Positions 54,008-58,698 of a stretch of DNA of 58,698 nucleotides are shown here, in pieces. Positions within the stretch are counted from its first letter, which is position 1. Every line of letters begins with the position of its first letter. Made by a program: the position numbers and the translations under genes. The stretch is taken from NCBI GenBank assembly GCA_020860245.1, contig JAJBUQ010000018.1, positions 1 through 58,698 on the forward strand. Reading direction: 5' to 3'. The notes beneath the pieces were generated by a model, which was given only the letters and a program-made list of their open reading frames with translations, was not told where the DNA came from and ran no database searches. Source of the DNA: Rikenellaceae bacterium (GTDB taxonomy: Bacteria; Bacteroidota; Bacteroidia; Bacteroidales; Rikenellaceae).

Positions 54008-55037
54008 TTAGACAGTGATTTCTCCCCGTATAGGGCTCGAGAGATACTCCTTGAGCCGGTTCCGTCCGATGTTCTGGCCCAATAAATACATCAATTTGGT
54101 CAATGCCGCTTCGGTGGTTATATCGTACCCGCTAATGACTCCGATGTGCTGGAGTTTTATCCCGGTTTCATAGCGGTCCATAGTTACTGAGCCGGCCCGA
54201 CACTGGCTTACATTGACGACGATCATGTCGTTTTTGATCGCTTTTTCCAGGGCCTCGATAAACCATTCTGCGGTCGGGGCGTTGCCCGAGCCGTACGTTT
54301 CCAATACTACCGCTTTCAGTCCGGGAAGCGAAAGCATGGCCTCGAACAGGTCGGGCTGCAGGCCAGGGAAGATTTTAATGACGGCGACCCGGGTGTCCAA
54401 CTCGGTGGAAATACTGAAGGGGGGGCATAAACGTATCCCGTTTTCGGATGAACTGATGGTGGTAATGAATGTCGATACCGGCTTCGGCTAAGGGCGGATA
54501 GTTGTCCGAGCGGAAAGCGTTGAATTGTTCGGCGCTGTGTTTATGAGTCCGGTTGCCCCGGAAAAGTTTGTCCTGGAAAAAAATGCAAACTTCGGGAACC
54601 GCCGGGCGGCCGTTGTGCCGGGCCGCGGCGATTTCGATGGCACCGATCAAATTTTCCTTGCCGTCTGTCCGCAATACCCCGATCGGAATCTGGCTTCCTG
54701 TGAAAATGATCGGCTTATCCAAGTTTTGCGTCATAAAACTGAGTGCCGCGGCGCTATAAGACATGGTATCGGTCCCGTGCAGAACCACGAATCCGTCGTA
54801 AGAATCGTAATTCTCCTTGATTACATGGGCAATCCGGCACCACAGTTCGGGAGTGACGTTCGATGAATCGATGGGAGGACTGAACGTGAGCGTACTCAGG
54901 GAAACATTAAATTTTTTCAGTTCGGGCACTTCCTCTTCGATCTGGTCGAATTTAAACGGTGAAAGGATTCCGGTTTCCGGGTCAGCTTTCATCCCGATGG
55001 TCCCACCGGTATAGAGGATTAAAATGGAACGATTCAT
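54008..55037 (-). pseudogene. Type I L-asparaginase, frameshifted at a C7 tract
   Basis: The enzyme hydrolyses asparagine to aspartate. From ATG 55037 the frame starts MNRSILILYTGGTIGMKADP with the first catalytic Thr and has VLHGTDTMSYSAAALSF with the second, but it ends after RDTFMPPLQYFHRV at about 54382. The C-terminal part (54008-54400) continues in another frame from FSISTELDTRVAVIKIFPGL to the end. The frames join at seven C on the minus strand (54425-54419); six C would read MPPFSISTELDTRV and give one protein of about 342 residues. This may be a homopolymer read error or a true frameshift. No lipoprotein or export signal is seen, so the intact enzyme would be cytoplasmic. Confidence 0.88.
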
Positions 55038-55404
55038 TTCGTGGCAAATTTTGGGTTTAAAGGTATGGAAAGTTCCGTCACCTAAAAAATATGGGTCCAT
55101 GGAAGACTTCGGGCTACGCTGCCCCTGCCCGTAAAGCAAAATCCGTGACACCTTGCTATCCCGGCACTCAAAAACCGTTTACCACTCAAAAAAGTTGGTT
55201 CGCACCGGTGAGGCTGGGGGCTCTCCCTCTACTGCTTTTGGAAAAGCCTGCTGCAAATTCCTTTTCGTTTTCGGAACCTTACCGGACTTGCGGCTCTGGC
55301 TGCCTTGGATTGCAAAAACCTCGATGCCCTCTGACGGCGAATCGATCCGCACCGCATTTCTCGATGAGGTATTCCTTACGGTAAGTTTTAATGCCTTTAT
55401 TTCT
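55038..55404. other. Unassigned intergenic stretch between asparaginase and smpB
   Basis: Short open frames on both strands here (55091-55384 and 55153-55443 plus, and the upstream extension of the asparaginase frame to 55151) show no plausible protein features. The stretch is GC-rich compared with other intergenic DNA in the window, so an unrecognised structured RNA is possible, but I could not draw a convincing fold. Confidence 0.35.
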
Positions 55405-55412
55405 TATCTTTG
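55405..55412 (+). promoter_or_regulatory. -7 box of smpB
   Basis: TATCTTTG fits TAnnTTTG and lies 43 bases upstream of the ATG at 55455. Confidence 0.55.
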
Positions 55413-55454
55413 CAGGGTTCTTGCTGTTCGCAGGAACGGATAAACGTGTCGTAT

Positions 55455-55913
55455 ATGGCTGACTTCAAAAAAGAAATAACGATAAAAAACCGGAGGGCTT
55501 CCTTCGATTACGAAATATTGGATACTTATACGGCGGGCATCGTTCTTACCGGAACGGAAATTAAGTCGATCCGTATGGGGAAAGCCTCCCTGGTGGATTG
55601 TTTTTGTTATTTTCACCGAGGAGAACTTTACGTGAGAGGAATGAATATATCCGAATACCATTGGGGGACGTATAATAACCACCAACCCAAACGGGACAGA
55701 AAACTGCTTCTCAATCGGAAGGAATTGGTCAAGCTCCAGCGGTCGATGCAGGATAACGGAATGACTATCGTGGGTCTACGGTTGTTTATCGGCAATAAAG
55801 GGTACGCGAAACTATTGATCGGTTTGGCTCGTGGACGCAAAAGTTTCGATAAACGGGAGTACCTGAAAGAGAAGGATGCCAAGCGGGAGATGGACCGGGT
55901 CCGGAAGGTTTAA
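55455..55913 (+). CDS. smpB: SsrA-binding protein SmpB
   Basis: A 152-residue RNA-binding protein that works with tmRNA in trans-translation to free stalled ribosomes. It shows [40 protein letters not shown] and the C-terminal [23 protein letters not shown] 55455 ([10 protein letters not shown]) matches the family N-terminus; fifteen more codons are open upstream but carry the promoter. Codon use is more GC-rich than left of tRNA-Ser. Confidence 0.95.
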   Translation: MADFKKEITIKNRRASFDYEILDTYTAGIVLTGTEIKSIRMGKASLVDCFCYFHRGELYVRGMNISEYHWGTYNNHQPKRDRKLLLNRKELVKLQRSMQDNGMTIVGLRLFIGNKGYAKLLIGLARGRKSFDKREYLKEKDAKREMDRVRKV

Positions 55914-56609
55914 TTCCCGCCGGTTTCCAGGGAAGAATCTTTCTGTCCGGTATATACAGGATCCCGTAATGATGGAAGAAATGCATTCCTCCGGGCCCAA
56001 TTACCTGGAAATTTATCGTTTTTTCCTGATGAGCATCGATTGTATATCTGTCCCCCACACACAGCCTCGAAATTGGGTTTGTTATTCCATAGGAAACGAT
56101 AAGGGGGCTTTTTCCCAGGAGAGGATACCCGCCGGTATATTCTCGGTTCGGACAGCCTTGTCCTCGGTTATAGGCCGAAAGAAGGAATCGGTTTCTTTTA
56201 ATTACGGTGAATCCGAAAATTACTTCCGTTTGGTTTCCCCACAAAGGATCACCTTGAACAATTGCTATTTCCGCACTTGGCGACCGATTCTGCAGCCATG
56301 CCGGAAATCGTTTGCATTACCCCGAAGCCGGATTAATCCTTTCTTTTGACTTTGGGTATTTACTGAAATTTCGCTAAATTGCATCTGCTTTGCCGAAAAC
56401 GGCAATATCCAAAACTCAACTTAAATAGCGCCAGTTCGAACCTTAACAGATGAAACCGATCTTTCTGACCAAGGCAATTTGGAAACGGGAGAGCACCATC
56501 TCCCCGAATCCCGTGACTCCCGTCACTTCCGAGACCGGCCGGTTTCTTCCTCCCGTTTTTTCGATCGTAAAGAGTTTCCGAATACGTCAAAAATAGTTAA
56601 TAAATAAGC
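55914..56609. other. Long stretch without a recognised gene
   Basis: Nearly 700 bases between smpB and the MFS gene. An open frame of 157 codons (plus, 55876-56349) and one of 152 (minus, 55786-56244) overlap smpB and resemble no family I know. A small hairpin TTGCCG/CGGCAA lies at 56390-56405 and a near-palindrome GAGACCGGCCGGTTTC close to 56535. It may be decayed coding DNA. The promoter of the MFS gene should be near its 3' end. Confidence 0.4.
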
Positions 56610-57977
56610 ATGGAACCTAAAAATGGAAGTTTAAAGAGTACGATCGCCGTCTCCCTGACGAATTATCTGGATGCCGGCGCGATTGTGGCCGGTGCGAGCG
56701 GATTGACGCTCTGGCAGAATTACCTCGGACTGACCGAAGGAAATCTCGGCTGGCTCAATGCCATCGGCGCGAACTGTTTCGGAGCTGCCATCGGAGCGAT
56801 CATCGGTGGCTTTCTTGCCGACAAGTACGGTCGAAAAACCATCTATACCTATAACATGCTGGTATATATGCTCGGTGTAGCGATCATTATGTTTACGGTT
56901 AATTTCCCGATGCTGCTTCTCGGATTTCTGATCACGGGTATTTCGGTCGGTGCGGGCGTTCCCGCGTCATGGACCTATATATCCGAAAATTCGGAGGTCG
57001 GCAACCGTGGACGAAACATCGGTATATCCCAATTCGCGTGGGGTGTCGGTCCTGCCATTATCCTTATTCTCGGGATGGTGCTCGCTCCGGGGAAGGGTGG
57101 TGAGTCCGCCGGTGCCCTGTTCGGATTCGTTCAAAAAGTGGCTGCGGCTTTTGTCGGAAGCGACGCGAGTATGGATACGGTCAATGTGTTCAGCAGCCGT
57201 ATCATTTTCGGCTCCCTCTTTATCGTCGCATTTGTAGCATGGTTATTACAGCGAAAACTCAACGAATCGAAAGATTGGCAGGAAGCCAAGCTGGCGCAGT
57301 CAAAAGAGAAACAGCCCAGTGTTTTCTCTTCCTTCGGTTCCCTGTTTACCAATAAAGTTAACGTTCGAACTATTCTATTCCTTGCCGGAATCTACCTGAC
57401 ATGGAACCTGGTCGCTTCCGTGATGGGCTTCTTTCAGCAGCATATCTATGAAACCGCGGGGGGACTTTCCAACGGACAAGCCAATATGTTGTCCGCCATT
57501 CAATGGTTGATCATCGTAGGGGTAACTTATTTTGGATTCGCCATGTTGGTGGATAAGGTCAATCAGCGATGGCTCTACTTCTTCGGTACGGGGATCGGTA
57601 TCGTAGCGTGGCTCATTCTTATATTCGTTGGTATTAAGGACCACGCGGCCTTATGGATGTTCACCATCCTCTGGGGAATTCAGGGAGGTATATCGGTGCA
57701 AGCCTTCTACGCGCTTTGGGCCTCGGAATTGTTTCCCGCCCGCTATCGAGCTGCAGCACAGGGTGTGATGTTTTTTATCGTCAGAAGCGCCTCGGCCATC
57801 TGGGGACTGGTATTCGTCCATATTTACGGGGCACACGGCGAAGGATTCAACCTTGCAGCCTACATCATGACCGGCTTGTTGATCATCGTGCTGATTATCG
57901 GTACCGTGTGGGCTCCCAAAACCCGAGGTAAGTCTTTACAGCAGATCACTAAAGAGAGATACGGAGACGATATTTAA
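56610..57977 (+). CDS. MFS sugar transporter (sugar-porter-like)
   Basis: A 455-residue protein with about 12 hydrophobic helices. The cytoplasmic loop motif after helix 2, GGFLADKYGRKTIYTYN, is the MFS A-motif, and GISVGAGVPASWTYISENSE matches the region after helix 4 of sugar porters. The C-terminal half has LFPARYRAAAQGVMFFIVRS. The GH78-type gene 56 bases downstream makes rhamnose or a rhamnosyl sugar a plausible substrate. That is inferred from position. It works in the inner membrane. Confidence 0.88.
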   Translation: MEPKNGSLKSTIAVSLTNYLDAGAIVAGASGLTLWQNYLGLTEGNLGWLNAIGANCFGAAIGAIIGGFLADKYGRKTIYTYNMLVYMLGVAIIMFTVNFPMLLLGFLITGISVGAGVPASWTYISENSEVGNRGRNIGISQFAWGVGPAIILILGMVLAPGKGGESAGALFGFVQKVAAAFVGSDASMDTVNVFSSRIIFGSLFIVAFVAWLLQRKLNESKDWQEAKLAQSKEKQPSVFSSFGSLFTNKVNVRTILFLAGIYLTWNLVASVMGFFQQHIYETAGGLSNGQANMLSAIQWLIIVGVTYFGFAMLVDKVNQRWLYFFGTGIGIVAWLILIFVGIKDHAALWMFTILWGIQGGISVQAFYALWASELFPARYRAAAQGVMFFIVRSASAIWGLVFVHIYGAHGEGFNLAAYIMTGLLIIVLIIGTVWAPKTRGKSLQQITKERYGDDI

Positions 57978-58033
57978 CATCCGGTCGGATCGGACTCCCG
58001 TATATAGAGATCGATCCCCGCAGACCGAAAAAG

Positions 58034-58698
58034 ATGACCGAAATGGAAACTACTTCAGCAGCCCGGAAAAAACCGCAGGCGAATGTCCCGACCTGGATAT
58101 GGTATCCGGGAGACTACGAAATCTGGCTCGGAAACGAGATGAACAACCGGCGTACCGAACGGGGCGCGTTTTTTCCTCCTTTTTGGAAAATCGACAGCCA
58201 TTACGTCGTAGTCGATTTCAGTAAAAAATTCGACTTGAAGGAGGCCGAAACGGTAGATATACGGGTAGAAGGAAAGTACCTGATCAAAATCGACGGTAAA
58301 TACTTGACCGGTTTTCCCTCCCGTTTTACCATTCCGGCCGGAATCCATACGATCAACGTAAAGGTTTGGAACCAAGCCACTCCTCCCGCGATCTATATAA
58401 CGGGCAAAAATGTTTTTACCGATAATACCTGGTCGGTGACCTTTGAGGACAAAGAGTGGATCGACGAATCGGGAAAAGTATCCGATACCAGCGGAACGGA
58501 ATACGTAAACGCCGGATCATGGCATTTCGATTCGCCCGACCGGTTGCCGTCTCAATTTCACTTGGCGACGGAACGGCAATACCCCGTCAGTTGCGGCCCG
58601 AAGAAGAACGGAATACTGGTGGATTTCGGGAAAGAGACTTTTGGGTACATTACGATTCACGGCCTCGAAGGGAATGGGAAATTCAACCTGTTCTACGG
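58034..58698 (+). CDS. Alpha-L-rhamnosidase-type GH78 protein, N-terminal part
   Basis: The frame opens at ATG 58034 and runs off the window after 221 codons. The visible part reads NVPTWIWYPGDYEIWLGNEM, then beta-sandwich segments such as YLIKIDGKYLTGFPSRFTIP, and near the end GILVDFGKETFGYITIHGLE, the characteristic strand that precedes the catalytic domain of bacterial alpha-L-rhamnosidases. The catalytic residues are outside the window. No signal peptide is seen, so the enzyme may be cytoplasmic and act on imported oligosaccharides, which fits the MFS transporter directly upstream. Confidence 0.78.
   Translation, partial: MTEMETTSAARKKPQANVPTWIWYPGDYEIWLGNEMNNRRTERGAFFPPFWKIDSHYVVVDFSKKFDLKEAETVDIRVEGKYLIKIDGKYLTGFPSRFTIPAGIHTINVKVWNQATPPAIYITGKNVFTDNTWSVTFEDKEWIDESGKVSDTSGTEYVNAGSWHFDSPDRLPSQFHLATERQYPVSCGPKKNGILVDFGKETFGYITIHGLEGNGKFNLFY

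Noticed and set aside
55153-55443. Open frames overlapping the smpB promoter
   Set aside because: They overlap one another in different frames, match no family and one would run through the predicted promoter.
55786-56349. Open frames of 152 (minus) and 157 (plus) codons beyond smpB
   Set aside because: Both overlap the end of smpB and read as low-plausibility protein; kept only as an unassigned region.
1-58698. CRISPR arrays, rRNA genes, insertion sequences
   Set aside because: No regularly spaced repeats, no rRNA-like stretch and no transposase gene were seen.

Overview
The window looks like a chromosomal stretch of a Bacteroidales bacterium (phylum Bacteroidota). Supporting signs are repeated TAnnTTTG-type -7 promoter boxes with few Shine-Dalgarno sequences, DUF3575/DUF3868 fimbria-type genes, a HmuY/TonB-dependent receptor pair, a duplicated ExbD operon, a CTnDOT-like integrase and a MobV relaxase. 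Species cannot be fixed from the sequence.

Layout. 1-50: 3' part of tRNA-Lys. 0.3-1.1 kb: voltage-gated-type cation channel. 1.4-5.3 kb: sulfite reductase-HEPN-TusA fusion gene (broken by one in-frame TAG), ThiS-like sulfur carrier ending GGGQ, ThiF/MoeB E1 enzyme and JAMM protease, a protein-thiocarboxylate sulfur-assimilation locus. 5.4-7.3 kb: BIG2-type lipoprotein and glycosyltransferase. 7.3-12.9 kb: complete operon from glutamyl-tRNA to siroheme (hemC-cobA-hemD fusion, hemB, Met8/SirC, hemA, hemL), which supplies the cofactor of the sulfite reductase. 13-14 kb: frameshifted OprO/P-type porin. 14.4-19.5 kb: lipoprotein, UDP-glucose dehydrogenase and the four dTDP-rhamnose genes. 19.7-22.8 kb: GH127/GH146-type arabinofuranosidase and AlkD-like protein. 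23.2-27 kb: HmuY and TonB receptor for heme. 27-31 kb: LuxR/hemerythrin pair and two of three paralogous BetR-like regulators. 31-36.7 kb: fimbria-type proteins, DUF2461, fructosamine kinase, third regulator, ribbon-helix-helix and SPFH genes. About 36.9-42.9 kb: mobilizable element with a restriction-modification-Vsr cassette, MobV relaxase, hairpin-rich oriT candidate and integrase. 43-53.7 kb: GH105, envelope and housekeeping genes, glutamate decarboxylase and an ExbB/ExbD operon. 53.9 kb: tRNA-Ser(GGA). 54-58.7 kb: a visibly more GC-rich stretch with a frameshifted asparaginase, smpB, an MFS sugar transporter and the start of a GH78 rhamnosidase.

The genes suggest a coherent physiology. 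The siroheme operon stops at siroheme (no hemE/N/H here) and serves sulfite reduction, while HmuY/TonB receptor plus ExbBD suggest that heme is scavenged. A recurring CGGTAT/ATACCG motif lies upstream of the sulfite reductase, the siroheme operon and the porin, which suggests one shared activator.

Four genes carry simple lesions: an amber codon, a one-base loss, an A8 tract and a C7 tract. They may be real decay or phase variation, or sequence errors; this cannot be settled from the sequence alone.
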